This document shows, one piece after another, positions 49,549-62,100 of a stretch of 64,000 nt of DNA. The stretch's first letter is position 1; the number at the start of each line of letters is the position of its first letter. The DNA comes from Ascidia mentula (lineage: Eukaryota > Chordata > Ascidiacea > Phlebobranchia > Ascidiidae). Under the pieces are notes generated by a model. It made no database searches, was not told the origin of the DNA, and was given only the letters and a program-made list of their open reading frames with translations. The stretch spans positions 19,098,501-19,162,500 of the forward strand of contig OX387200.1 in assembly GCA_947561715.1 (NCBI GenBank), in the 5' to 3' direction. Made by a program: the position numbers and the translations under genes.

Positions 49549-51632
49549 GCATCTGCATATCTTCAGGAGAATTGACTACTTCCTGAACGACGGCCTCAGT
49601 ATTTTCCTGTGGGAGTTTTGACGGGTGTTGGTAACCCACAATGCCCTTTTTTGGCCCAACAGCATTCATTATATGATTCTGTATAGTCTGAAAAATATAT
49701 ATAGCATCATTTGAATATAACACAACTGATACTGTTATTAATATACAGAAGCCATGTTTGACTGTTGGCATTGTTGGCAATGCTTGATAGCTATGCACTA
49801 TTTTACCAGGATGTAACAATAATAATAACTTTTATAAACCATTCATGATCAAATATGTGCTCGGACTTTCGTAAAGATGTAATTATGCGGACCACAAATG
49901 TAAAAATAATACTTTGTAAAGTGATTGCAGCAAAGTGTTTGTCCACCGGTAGTGGTTTAAACAGCAAAACCAAATACTCACATTGTCGTGTGGAAAGTAT
50001 CTGGTGTTGTTGAGTTGTGGCAACTCTTGCTTGTCCACTGACGCAAACAAAGTGGAATAAACAAAATCTCTCATCAGCTTCCTGACACTTTTTACATCAT
50101 ATATTCCTGCAAATCACAATGCAAGGGTCAGCAATTTTATTTTCATGTTACAGTTATGTTGATTATAGATAGAATCGCACCTTCAAGAGCAACTTGTTTG
50201 ATTTTGTTTGCAATCCGTGGATCCAGACGGTTTTTCGTCATTGGCTGGTCACTTGGGCTGTGCGTTGTGTGGCTCATGGACAACGGAAATCGGCAGTAGC
50301 AAACAACTGAAACCACCAACACAATATGCTTTTCAAAAAACATATGTAAATTGGACTGATTTACAACGGTGCTTGATTTAAAAATGAGTATTACACTGAT
50401 ATAAATTAGTTACATTTATAAACCTCACAATAGTTTAAAATAAATATTACAATACTTGTGTATGGCTGATCATCATTGGTTTGGATGTTTTCAAGGTGTG
50501 CAGCTTTTGCATGATCTTGTTCTTTCTTACTTGGCTTGGAGTCGGGGGGAAATACAGGCGGTTCATAAAATTTAAGAACGCGTATCTGCAAATTGGTGAA
50601 ATTCACAAGATGGTGTTAAGTTTAACATCCCAAGTTGATTTTAACAGATATTAGTTTTGCACAAAGTTTTGTTGGAATAAAATAAAAAGGTTATAAAAAT
50701 TTTGTTTTTTTAACAAAGGTTTGCAAATGTTTATCATGGTCTTTATAATTATTTTTGGATCCTGTTTAAAAGCCTTATTGATTGAAACCCCAGTGTGCAT
50801 GCAGTATGCCAAGCCAATTAAATGCTGACAACAGTTATTATTCTTAAATGTAAATACAAGACCTGTTGTACCAAATTGCCACAGTTTTCTCACCACTGTC
50901 AATAAGGCATAAATACTACATGAGATAAATAACAGCTATTCACCATAACAGTTGCATTGCACTTTGCACCAACTTTAGGATGTTTTCTTTTTCTACTTTT
51001 CATTCCTTTTTCAGCCAAAGAATAATTTAAAGCATCCTCATCAGTTGTGTAATCTGATGAAAGCTGAACAACAAACATGTTGTAATACAACAACCAAAAA
51101 AAGTTATTATTTGTGAGTTGTTTACAGCTAAAACACAGCAGTGAGCTTTCCCCTACTGGTTTTCCAGAACACATGTCAGTAGGTTTGCTATTTGAGAACC
51201 CTGATTTGATTGACCCAAAGCACAATAGGCAAACATCTAACAATTTACCTCTGGTGATGTAAATCCACATTTCCAAACTTCAAAACTCATTATCTCAAAC
51301 AAATGACCAGTATATGGAATTGGGACCACACTGTTGGAATGGGAGAACTTCAAAGCTACAAAGAAAAATTTAACAAAGCTAAACTAAAGCTATCAGCCAC
51401 TGTCTGTTATAAAAAAAATGTGGTTACTTCTTGCAGTTGGCATGGTTGTCTTCAGTCTTTTTGATGAACCACGGTGGTGGGCAGAAGATTTAAAAAACAC
51501 CAAGCCTGTTGCTCCCATTAATCCCTCCATAAACATATTGGAACATCCATGGAATCTTCCCGTAGCATGCTTTCCATCTGCAGTCTTCTTATACCCAATG
51601 CAATGATCTTCCAGATATTTGTCAATGTCCAT
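49549..51632 (-). CDS. CARF-like (ALS2CR8 family) protein
   Basis: Seven exons read from ATG at 51632: about 51632-51431, 51354-51250, 51060-50944, 50586-50458, 50315-50181, 50106-49981 and 49689-49548. Recognisable pieces of the CARF domain are VPIPYTGHLFEIMSFEVWKC, GAKCNATVMIRVLKFY, RFPLSMSHTTHSP, LDPRIANKIKQVALEG, VRKLMRDFVYSTLF and NTRYFPHDNTIQNHI, the last matching the R.YFP...I.NHI signature of calcium-responsive transcription factors. The final exon can end with a TGA (SPEDMQML stop) or at the overlapping donor CT|GTGAGC, which would splice in phase into the taspase exons. The family assignment comes from remembered motif order, and the protein is shorter than vertebrate CARF. Confidence 0.55.
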
Positions 51633-52415
51633 TCTGGTTCCTCCTTCTTTTAGGACATCAGTTAGATTTTTGTTTATTTATGTAACTGAAATTTGTGCTG
51701 GGGTATTAATCGTTCGTTGCAGTTTATAACAAACACCACACGTTGTGCGATACAATGTGAATGGCGTGAAAATGTGTCAGAAGTGCTAGCAAAGGCGGAG
51801 AAGTGAAACGTAGAGCAATGTAACTATCAGCATGAGTTTTCACAATCGAACTTCAAAGAGGTCAAATGACCACAGTTTTCAAATACAGTAATTATAAATA
51901 TGACTTGCCCTGATACACAACAAACAAAATGTATGTTTTCTGAAATCCCCTGCGGGTAAAGTACCACTGTTTTTATTCAAGCGTGACCAAAATTTTAACT
52001 AGAAAAAAATTCTTAGAGGAATGTGACGTGTTTTCAACCTTTTTGTGTTTTTGTTTTCAAACGCCTAAAAAAACTTATGCTTTAATCACTTAAAAAAACA
52101 CAATTAAAATTCTATTTTGTTGTAGTTTTGTTGTTATTTGCAAGACAAAGATTGGTCGCCGGCGATGAATCCTTCGCTCCTCCCCTTATTAATTTCAGTT
52201 AGTGCAAAATGTTTTGTGGAGGACTGGAGTATGTGATTATCGTCATTGTGTTACAACTGTGACTTAAAACAAGTAATTTTTTGGGGAATAACGGGTCCAT
52301 TGTATGTTTTTGTGTGTGAAGCTTGTGATATGGTTAAAATTTGTAATTCGTGTTATTCTTTGTTTTGTTTTTACACACTTAAATCAAAGTTTTTAAATGG
52401 TTATTTTGCGTGAAT
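51633..52415. promoter_or_regulatory. Divergent promoter region between the CARF-TASP1-NUDT22 block and SLC30A6
   Basis: About 780 bases separate two head-to-head start codons, so both promoters should lie here. The DNA is AT-rich with no TATA box that stands out and no further ORF of interest. Confidence 0.5.
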
Positions 52416-55400
52416 ATGGCCTACTACCATGGCAATACGAGTGACTACTCACATCAGTTTTACAACGGAAGATCAGTAGACATGCCTATCCCAGACCACC
52501 AAACATCAAAAGACTACATGTCAGTATCAATCGACCCAGAATTTGGTAGGTATTTTTATCGCTAATACCAAAATGTTTTATTTTTGTGTAAGCTGCATAC
52601 AGATGGCCACTGTTTCGACCTATAAAGTCTCATAAGTGCAGCTGATGTGACTATCAGACGACTGTGCCGACCAAATGTTTTATTTTTGTTATTTACTGCA
52701 CATAAAGTGTATCATTTTTTATGTCCTTTAGATTTGGACCTCAGTGGATCTGGTGAACACAAACTTTCTCTTACTGTAAGAACTTGTTAAACCTGATACA
52801 AGTTTGAGTTTGAAATAAAGCTGCTGTTGTAGTAAATAAAGCTGCTGTGTGTGTTTGGTGCCGAAAACAGCTGTAATTTTTTGATAAATAAATGTATACA
52901 AGTCACAGTTGCGATCACCACAATGTTTTATTTCATCTTTTACCTTATTTTCAGAGCACAATCCATCCATTTCACAAACGAAAAAATAAAATGTATGGAC
53001 AGTTTCAACACACTGTCAAACCAATGCTAGCTATTAGAAGCAGTCGTCGGACATTTTTATTTCTTCTTGCCAATTTTTTTGTGATTATGTTTTTGTTTAG
53101 TTGGTGTTCTTCTTCAAACAGCTTGGGTAAGTGTATGTAACATTTTATTAATAAATTCTGTATGATTTGTAAATCATAGAGACTGCTAAAATGAAATCAT
53201 TCAAATTCTGTCAAACTGATGAATGTAACAATACATTATTATTCATTTACTATCATTAACCACGATATAATTTGACAGTAATTGTTAATATAGTTCCTAT
53301 AATGACCACAGTAACACCAAGAGTATGTCTAATTTTATTCTGGAAAAGCTACTTTTTGTGTCACCTTAATTATACTAAATTTGCCTTCTTTTAAGTGTGT
53401 GAATACAATTTCAGCTTTAAGAGCTTATGCATACCAAAGTGTGTTTGATGTGCTGAGTCTTATCACATGTCTTGTGTCGATATGGATTTCTTCGCGGCAA
53501 CCCAGTCGCTACGATGACCACAGTGTTCAACTGGTGAACTATGAGAGGATGGAAATATTGTTTGTTTTTGCTTCTGTGGTCCTTTCCATGCTAGGATCTG
53601 TTTTTATTTTAAAGGAATGTACTGCAAGGTATATAAACATAATTAATTATGTCACTTTCCTCAACAACAAATAATGCATGTAAATGATATCTGAAAAATA
53701 AAAGCAGCAACAAAGACCTAGGTTTTGGTTAAGAGAGCAAAAGGAACTTCAACATGATTTGTGACGTATTACAATTGATGGCACTTAAGTGTTATTAAAC
53801 CATCAATTTTAAGTGTCTGTATCATTAGAGCATTTGGTCTCCATCGGTGAAGTGTCATTACATACACAGTAAATTTGTAATAAGTTTATGACTGGAACTT
53901 TGTGTTTGATTGCAGAGTTGTAAGGCAACCGGAAGTGGCAATTGGGCGACTGATTCCAGCTGCAATATTTGGCCTTGTTTTCCACACAACCAAAATGCTG
54001 TCTGTACGAAACAAGGCACTCCAGTGTGTCACTGAGGGTATGTTAAAACATAAGTGTACAGTCAAGTGTTAATCAATGCCCATTATTTACATATATTTGA
54101 TCAAACTGTACATACTTTGATGATGTTCTTAGTTGTATACATGTTGGACAATTTGAAGTTTAAACACTGTTGAAAACTTTATAAATGATATTGGAAGCAG
54201 ATTCAGGGCATTTAGTCCCGTGTTGGACAAACTAGTTCAAATGTTGGTAACATTTTGACAAATGTATTTAATTGGTATAGTGCTAACAACCATTCCAGTG
54301 TAAACAAGTTATTTGGTGGCAAACAAGGTCATAAATCTTGTTATATTTCTTTCTTGCAATTGTAATATGATGTATGTACATATTTCAACGCTGCTCAACT
54401 CCTAACTATATATATGCTGTACAACAAAAGATTTCAAACATGATATAAAATGCTTGGTATTTTACTGCAGAACTGAATATTATTAGTTTTCACCCTGAAT
54501 TAACCTTTTCAGCTTCTTCTTCTTCGATTATCCAAGAACATGTTGCGGACATGAGCCGATCCTTGTGCAGCTTTCTTCCCGCCTTAAACCGCATCCTTCT
54601 ACCTAGAGTGGATCCATTTTTTCTTGCCTCATTTGTCGGAGCTCTGTTTCTGCTTGTCACTGATCTGCTTATTCAAATAGAGTAGGTCTATTACAAACAT
54701 TTTTGGCGGTATTAAAAAAAATTACGCAACTTTTGTTAATGCAGGATAAAATTACAGTTCTATTTAAAACCATTTAGTAAATATTTATTTACCATTAATT
54801 TTGGCAGTGGATTAACCCTGTAAAAAAACTTTTTTGCAGTGCTTATTATTTTGCCGACACTGTGGCTGCAATCCTCATTGCAGTTCTGATGATATGCACA
54901 ATGTGGCCGATCGCAAACTGCAGTGCCCATGTCTTGCTTAACACGACACCTCCATATGTTCTTGGACAACTTGACAAACTTCTTAGCCAAGCTCAGACAT
55001 TAGGTATATTACAACATGCACTGTGGTGTGGACTTAATAAATTCTATAAATTGGTATATTTTTTGGTTAGTGGGGTTGTTGTATCCAAATATACTTATTT
55101 TACACCTGTATCTATATCTGCCAATGTTGAGCTTTCATGAAGTTTTTATCACAAGAAATTCTTAAACTGAGCTATAGAAAAAAACTAAATTGCACACAAA
55201 GTGATATTGCCAATTGCTGTGTGTGATAAGGCTGTCTGGCAAATTGACCCAGTTATGTTTCAAAACTCAGATGGTGTGCTTGAAATTCGTAATGAACGCT
55301 TTCACACGATTGCACTCGCTCCATCAAAGTCACATGACAACATCCATAATCTCTCCAATGGATACGGTTTGATCATGACGGGCTCTATTCAAGTAAGAGT

Positions 55401-56171
55401 GAGGAGAGATGCAGACGAACAAATGGTTCTAGCTCATGTCACAAATCGACTTGCTCCGCTGGTGTCAAACCTGACAGTGCAGGTGCGGAAAACTTTCTTT
55501 CACATCAAGCATTGATAAAACATGAAACTTCTGACATTTGCATGCATTTTTATCATGCTCTTTTCACTGTTTGTAATATGTTTTTTCCTAATATTATTTT
55601 AACGAAATTGGTTTAAATCTACCACATTTAAACTAACACATGGCATGTCTCAGGCAGTATTAACAAGAATATTTTACGATATGGTTTGGCATACAATTGG
55701 TAACATAGTTTCCAAACTACTGTACAGGTTGTGAAAGATGATTGGTCATCAAGTGGTAACCTGGCAGCAGGCATGACAACCAAGAACCAGATGCCTTCTT
55801 CAGTTTCTTTAAAGGGGAAGCCCCAGTCATCAACCATCATCTATGGTTTCAACAAGCCTGCAGTGGCTGTTGCCCCCTACCAGCAAACCCCACCAAAACA
55901 CGAGGCACCAAAACCCCCCCTTGCTGCTACTGGAGGCCCTACAGCGAAAAAGGATGATTTTAGTTTTACGCCATCTCCCATCACTCCACAAGTTAGGCAG
56001 GCGTACAGCGGTACTATGCCGGGAAGTAATATCGAACGAATGTACAAAGCAGCTGGTTTCACAACCCCTCCCAAAGTTGGACTTCAGGCTAAAGCGTACA
56101 CTGGTATTACAAGTCGTAGCTCGTTCAATAAACTTCCCACATCAGTGACCGCTAAATCATCAAACCCATGA
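52416..56171 (+). CDS. SLC30A6: Zinc transporter 6-like (ZnT6, SLC30A6)
   Basis: Nine exons: 52416-52545, 52732-52775, 52955-53126, 53415-53628, 53916-54037, 54513-54681, 54840-55003, 55271-55482 and 55728-56171. After an extra N-terminal 55 or so residues, STIHPFHKR matches the start of vertebrate ZnT6; then FSWCSSSNSLALRAYAYQS, RMEILFVFASVVLSMLGSVF, QEHVADMSRSLC, TTPPYVLGQLDKLL, DGVLEIRNERFHT, VRVRRDADEQMVLAHVTNRL and VKDDW all follow in order. Six membrane spans are expected. ZnT6 pairs with ZnT5 in the secretory pathway to load zinc into enzymes such as alkaline phosphatase; like its family it lacks the usual zinc-site residues in TM2. The C-terminal tail is Pro/Ser/Thr-rich. The ATG lies at the start of the chosen exon (GAATATGGCC). 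Confidence 0.93.
52591..52643 (-). ncRNA. Hammerhead-ribozyme-like motif, copy C (one core change)
   Basis: Minus strand order: AGCTGCA, CTTATGA (expected CTGATGA), hairpin GACTT-TAT-AGGTC, GAA, ACAG, 7-base loop, CTGT, A, TGCAGCT. Stem I and stem III pair fully and the cleavage triplet would be GTA. The single change G5 to T in the core should abolish cleavage. It lies in the first intron of the SLC30A6 gene, antisense to it. Confidence 0.6.
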
Positions 56172-56617
56172 AACTCTTCAATTTTAACATGAACATGTGT
56201 CAAATATACCACCTTAAACAATGCTTACTGTTTTGGCATTTTGCTTTTAATGACTGTTGACTGGAATTTAAAGGCCTATTTCTGCATGTGTTTTTGAGTT
56301 GCTGTCTGCTTACATGCAAAAGTATTTAAATATTTCACTGTATGCTTTATTGATCATTGCATGCTTCCTAAAGGTATACCAGTTTTTTCATGAAATTAAC
56401 AGTTTTATCTGCACATGTGGTGGCAAACGCAAAGATACTTACAATTTATTAGAGACTACAAATGTGTTTGATGAAGAATTAATATGGTTACCATACAGAT
56501 TATTCTGCTTTAGTCAAAACAGTTGGCAAAAGGTATTGGAAATTAGTACGAAGCACTGAATATAAAAAAAAACATGGATTCATTGAGCATGTATGAAATA
56601 ATTTTCACAAACAACAT
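56172..56617. other. Convergent 3' region of SLC30A6 and the NACHT gene
   Basis: Likely 3' untranslated sequence of SLC30A6. An open frame at 56299-56559 (+) starts with a hydrophobic stretch but has no recognised relatives. No minus-strand leucine-rich repeat exons were seen that could extend the NACHT gene. Confidence 0.5.
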
Positions 56618-58117
56618 TTACCAAGCATCTTTCTTGGGAAGAATTATAGCATCAGAGTTGGATAGGGTTTTCACATTCCTCCGTAAAAAGTCAACTGTCG
56701 CCACACAAATGAGTGGGATGTGACAAACCCTATCAAACTCTGGGTGTGTCTCTAGGAATTCCATTACCAAGCGAATTTCACGTTGACTGACGCAATTTTT
56801 TTTGCATATGTTCATGTGGCCTTGGGCATGGTTGATTCCGGTGCAGGTCACAATATATGGAGGCCTGAATCTAGGATGCAGCTCGAAAAATTCTTGTCTC
56901 CTGCTTGTTAGAATTTTAGCAGCAGCAGGAAAAATTCTCCCCAGCAACATATTTTTTATGTGTATGTCTGGTGTCCTGTCATCGAATGATGATGGGATGT
57001 CATCATTTTTTTTAAATGCATCAGTGTGAGCATCATTGAAGTTGTCAAAAACCATAATACATCCTTCGCCTTGTTTTAATTGCTCAACATCTTCATTTGT
57101 AAACTCCCTGTGCATGCAGCTTATAGGAATGAATGTCAAGACAAAACTGGTAAAAGCCTGCTTTGCAGAAAAATTCACGTCGCCCATTTCCAGATAGAAA
57201 ACTACTTTGGCCTCTTTGAAACACACTTTGTTCTGTATTTTTTCCGCTAGATCTTTTACCAACTTTGACTTACCCACAGCAGATTGCCCGATGATCGCAA
57301 CACTGTTGCGGTGGGTGTTAATATTTTCCTTTCGAGCAACCATGCCTTCTTCCTCTTCACGATTCAGGACCAGACCCTCAAATTTAAACAGTTCCTTTGT
57401 TATTTCCTCACCTAGTTTTTGCCCTTGATCGATTGGTGATGTCATCAAACTCACTTTGGTTTCTGGATCAGGTGCCAGCATGTGACCTAGATGGGCAAAA
57501 AAATTAAAAATCTTTTCATTACAAATCTTTTATGGTATTTTTATTTACTCCATTTAGGAAGGTGACCCAGAGTTTTAGAATACATGAAATACATCAACAA
57601 AGTTTTTGACATATTTTTGTCGACATACATTATGCAAATTTTTATTAATAAAAACAATGCATGTTTTACTGGATCATAACAACATTCATTAATTGTAGAA
57701 ATATTTAAAGATGTTTAATTGAATTCACACTTACGAAATACTTCGGGAAGCATGTTCTCAGCAGCAGTGTTGTAAGTGAAAACCGCATCTGTAAAAGTAA
57801 AATAAATGTGTACTGTAGATAAACAAGGTAAAGTAGTCATAATTTCTGAAAAAAAAACAATGACGTCACGAAAAACGATAACGTCACCCAGATTGGAGAG
57901 TTTGTTCTTTGCGCGGAGGATTTTGTTTCGGCGATCGTTAATTGTGCGGACGATCGCAACGTTTTTTCGTATGTTAATGCATTAGCTCATTAATATTGCG
58001 CGGATTATCGGCAAATTTTCGCAAAAGTGCTATATCCTCCGCGCACGACATTTTTTCCAGTCTGGGACGTCACAATTAATTACCATCGCGGTCGCTCATT
58101 TCAAAACTTCTCGCCAT
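56618..58117 (-). CDS. Small NACHT-domain NTPase (NLR-like, no repeats seen)
   Basis: Three exons in phase: 58117-58084 (MARSFEMSDRD), 57788-57735 (AVFTYNTAAENMLPEVF) and 57486-56618. The large exon carries a P-loop AIIGQSAVGKSKLV (Walker A), GCIMVFDNFND (Walker B), KILTSRRQEFF (sensor-1 type arginine) and a later HIPLICVATVDFLRR segment, the order expected of a NACHT domain in NLR immune receptors. The predicted protein is about 318 residues and ends TTGGTAA: TAA can be a stop, or G|GTAAAT can be a donor to an unseen exon. No CARD, death domain or LRR was recognised. Role as an intracellular sensor or regulator is inferred from the family only. Confidence 0.7.
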
Positions 58118-59183
58118 GCTGACGATGTGTAAAAAGCAGAACTAAGAATTACAATAATGTGTCAGAATGTCTAAAAATTACATCTTCCTATCAATAGTTT
58201 CCTTCGTAGTATCAAAAAAACACCAGTTAACAAAATGGACACCAGTGTGATAACTCGACCGTGCCTTCAGTTTCGCACAGAACCCAATCAAGCGTAACAA
58301 AACGTTGGAAAAGGCTGTTGAATCAGGAAGATACTTTTACACCGGGTCACAAAGTTTTATCCAAACTTGATCCACAATTAAGCCTATGTAACATAGAAAT
58401 CTGTGCGAATATTAACGCTACGATTTCATGTAGTATTTCAACAAATTTATAACCAAAAATAAAAGGCAGTGGCCCTGCTCACGCCTAATCATTAAATTCG
58501 CACAGATTTCTGTTTTGAGAAAAGTTGTGGATCAAGTTTGGGAAAAATTTTGTGACTCTCTGTAGTAGAATTTTCCGTTGAATCATAGTACGTTAAATTT
58601 CATCGTGATTTTATTCCTGTTACATATTCACAAGATATTATAAAAAAAAGGAAAATTTCCTTATTCACATGTTTAATGCCATTTTGACAACATTTCTTGT
58701 GGTGCAATGAGGCTTCTTGATCGATAAGGATATTGCCTGTCCAGCAAACCAGAAAACTTCGCTATTTAGCAATTGAATCTAGACTCTATGGGGCAGGGTG
58801 TCATGAAGAACATACGCCATCTGCATGGCACTGGACATACACGTGCTACAAAACCGGAAGCAGGCTACAGTAGCCACTTTTGAACTAAGCAATATATATA
58901 TATTATTACGGTCAATTCATTAAATACATGTCACAATTATTCTAATAGCTCAAGAAAATTAGCACAATAAAGCAAGTAAAATACCCCAATGGAACAAATA
59001 AATCGTGAAAAAGATAATTGGACAGAACATTGAGCAGGACGATGAAAATTGAAACAAGCCAAGATCAAAACAACTATTTGTTCAGGCAAAAATCATTGCT
59101 TTCTTTCGACTTTATTTAGATAATCGTTATTTAACACCATGATTTCTGAAACAACAACAGAACTAAACAAATCTAAGAATAAT
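58118..59183. other. Intergenic region with a fold-back element
   Basis: Separates the NACHT gene start from the VWA8 3' end on the same strand. It contains the inverted-repeat element at 58330-58565; the rest is AT-rich and shows no gene. The 63-residue frame at 58261-58452 is built from one arm of the repeat. Confidence 0.6.
58330..58565. mobile_element. Inverted-repeat (MITE-like) element
   Basis: The left arm (about 58332-58410: GTCACAAAGTTTTATCC, AAACTTGATCCACAA, AGAAATCTGTGCGAAT) is repeated in reverse complement at about 58492-58562 (ATTCGCACAGATTTCT, TTGTGGATCAAGTTTGGG, AAAATTTTGTGAC). Arms are about 70 bases with scattered differences; the centre is about 80 bases. The outer TACACCGGGTCACAAA / TACAGAGAGTCACAAA ends look like Tc1/mariner-type termini, but no transposase is present. 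Confidence 0.8.
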
Positions 59184-62100
59184 TTATTTCAGAAGAGACG
59201 ACGTGAAGATTTGCTGCATGATTTGGGGAATGTTTTTGGTGTCCATACAGACAAAAGATCGACCAGAAGCAAGTTGTTTCTTTAGTCTAAAAAAACACCA
59301 GTAGCTTGTAAGAGATTACAGCTAAAACTTTACGAAATCTTACCTGTCGGCTTGGTCGCCAATTGAACCAATAAAAACGACGAAGGAATTGACTTCCTCG
59401 TCGGCCGTTAACGCCTCGTTCAAGAGCATTGGCCTGATTCCGTATCTAATAAACAACCTTTTTGTATAAGCCTTTTCTTTAAAACTATAAAGCTAAGCAA
59501 TCCACAATAAATGTTAATTTATTCAAATCGATTTACTTTTCACAATTAACTAAAAGGTTATGGAGTAAGGCGCCCAAATTCACCCATACGGGCAGTAACT
59601 ATTTTTCCTGTTTACAACTAAACGGTATTTATCCAAATATCATAGCAGTGCACAGCAAAGTAACAGTCGAGGTTTTACCTTTCAAGATTGGCATCGCTCA
59701 GCATGACAACAAAATACTCGTCGGCCTCTTCGTTTTTGATTTCCTGGTAAGATAAAAAGAACAATTCAAGCCTGGCATTAATAGTGACACAAAAATGACA
59801 CATTAGTGTAGTAGTGTAGAATAAATACATTTGCCTTCAATTAAATTTTTGAACTGTTTTTATGAAACATTTTTTGCTTTTGAAAAGTTTTTCAACTGTG
59901 AACGATTTTTTCCGTGAAAAGGAGTCCGCAGCTAAGGGACTGAAAGGTTTATGATTGCGAATATTAAGAGCTGAAAAATATCCTCAATCACAAACCTTTC
60001 CCGAAACAAACGACACCAAAAGATGAAACACAAAATCACAACATGAGTTTTCTTGTCGGGTTTACCTTAATAGCGTGTCTCGTAGCTTCAAGAGTGTGGT
60101 CGCCACTCATGCAGAACTGCGCATGCGCGTGCATGGTTTTCAACACGTCGAGTCTTTCTTTGTTGTTTGTTGGTGGTTTATCGTAAGACACCAATTGTAT
60201 ATCGTATCCGTCACCAGAGTGGCCCCATATCTCATACTAAACATAAAACAAATGCATTTTTCTTTCACGTATAAATAGCAGTTGGATTGATTTTGTTGTG
60301 TTCGTGTTAATACATACTGTAATACCAGTACAACACATAGTGCTTTGTCTGACAAACAAACAGTACAGATGTATTTCGTACAAATTGCATGTTTTGGTTG
60401 CCTGTTCAATTCATGAATACATATTATGGTTGATACGTCGTAGGAAAGGAAGCATAATTGAAGTCCAAATTAATTTACTTCACCTTAAGCTTTTCCTTGT
60501 AGCCTTCGAAAGCCTCCATAACCATACACGCCGCTTCCACCGTTCTCTCGAGCCTTTGATCCAAGCCATTGAACCTTTGCAGAATGAAAAACCGATTTAG
60601 TTTGAACATAGGATGCATTTAGGCAAAATATATTGTACAACTAAATATTCTGCCAGGGTCGACACAGTTTTTTCTTTCTACAAGCACCAAAATACAAATA
60701 CTGTACAGGAGTAAGTTTCAGTGGAGCGCCGGAAAACATATACACAAAAACCTTCTCAAATTCCTCGGAAGTTTTTTATTGAGAATTGTTAGAACCTCAC
60801 CTGTACATGCTCCCACTCACGTCCACACATATTCGAATCCTTTTCGGTTTTTGCTGAGGGGTTCCGGGCTGCAAATAACAAAAAAACAACCTATATTGGA
60901 CAGATACAAATAAGTTTTCTTAGATTTTTACACAAATAAGTTTTCAGTGATTTTCACACAAATAAGTTTTCAGTGTTTTTCACACACATATTCTTTACCT
61001 CAGGTTCTTGTTCAGCTCTCCTTTTGTATACGTTTTTCTCTCCAGTCAAACCTTCGATGAGTTTCATGTCGTCGAGTTCACCCGTCATCTGATGTTTTAA
61101 CCACTGTCGCTCCTTTCCCTTCGCCTACAAACACAACCAATGTCAAAAAATCTTCGCATACAGAAGTGTGATTTTTGTTCTAATCAAAAAAATAAACAAT
61201 AATATGATTTGGATTTTGTGTGCCATGGCTTGAGAGATACAGAAAATATGAAAACATGTAAGGGACATCAGAAAGTAATAGATGTGGCGAACCACTGAAG
61301 CAAAAGGCGTTAAAAATGCGCCTGACCAAAGTCAAATTTATTAGGAAACTTTAACGACTGGAACACCTTCAACACTGATCAGCGAATATTACTGACAGAT
61401 TCAGTTCAAAAAATCATATATGAACTGTTTAAATAATGCGGCACAGGATTATCGCCTACAATATATATTTTTTTCTTTAAATCACAAAACCGACAAAGGC
61501 GCTTCTTAGGGGAAAATCACTAAATTACGAAATGAAACTTGTCAGGTAAAGTTGCCAGTTTAAGAGAGACCTGCAAAGAGTCGAGGATAATTCTCATCGC
61601 TTTCACTTGTTTTCGAACATTTCCACTGAATTTCTCGTACATCTCAGCATCGTACTCACTCATCTGAATCTCACGAAGCCTTGTGAAGATAAAAATAATT
61701 TAAACCTATTTAAGTCATTCGGTGTTATACAAACATTTACGTAAAATGCATTTTTTTGTCTGTTGCCGATAACACAAATTACATGTTCGTGGTAGGTACC
61801 TACATATCTGCTATTTGCAAGGTAAAAATAAATTTGCCGCTACATACTGGCCAAATTATCTGCTTTTTTAAAGTAAAAAAAAATTTTTAACTGTCACATC
61901 ACTGTTTAAAACATTTTAGAATCATATTTTAGTAGTCTGTTGTTCTGGCACATTATAACTCTTCTGTCCATTACTCTGAGGAAGCCTAGCTGTGTAGCAG
62001 GCGAAACATCGGTGAATACAAGTTACGTTTTAATGTGCCAAGGAACAGACTATCAAAATATAATATGCTTGGCGGCAACAGCAACATTATATTTTAGAAT

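Noticed and set aside
58261..58452. 63-residue open frame upstream of the NACHT gene.
   Set aside because: It is made mostly of one arm of the inverted-repeat element.
61975..62020. Calling the CTGAGGA...GGCGAAAC segment a hammerhead ribozyme.
   Set aside because: An extra base precedes stem II, and no stem III or NUH site could be placed, so it is reported only as a structured repeat.
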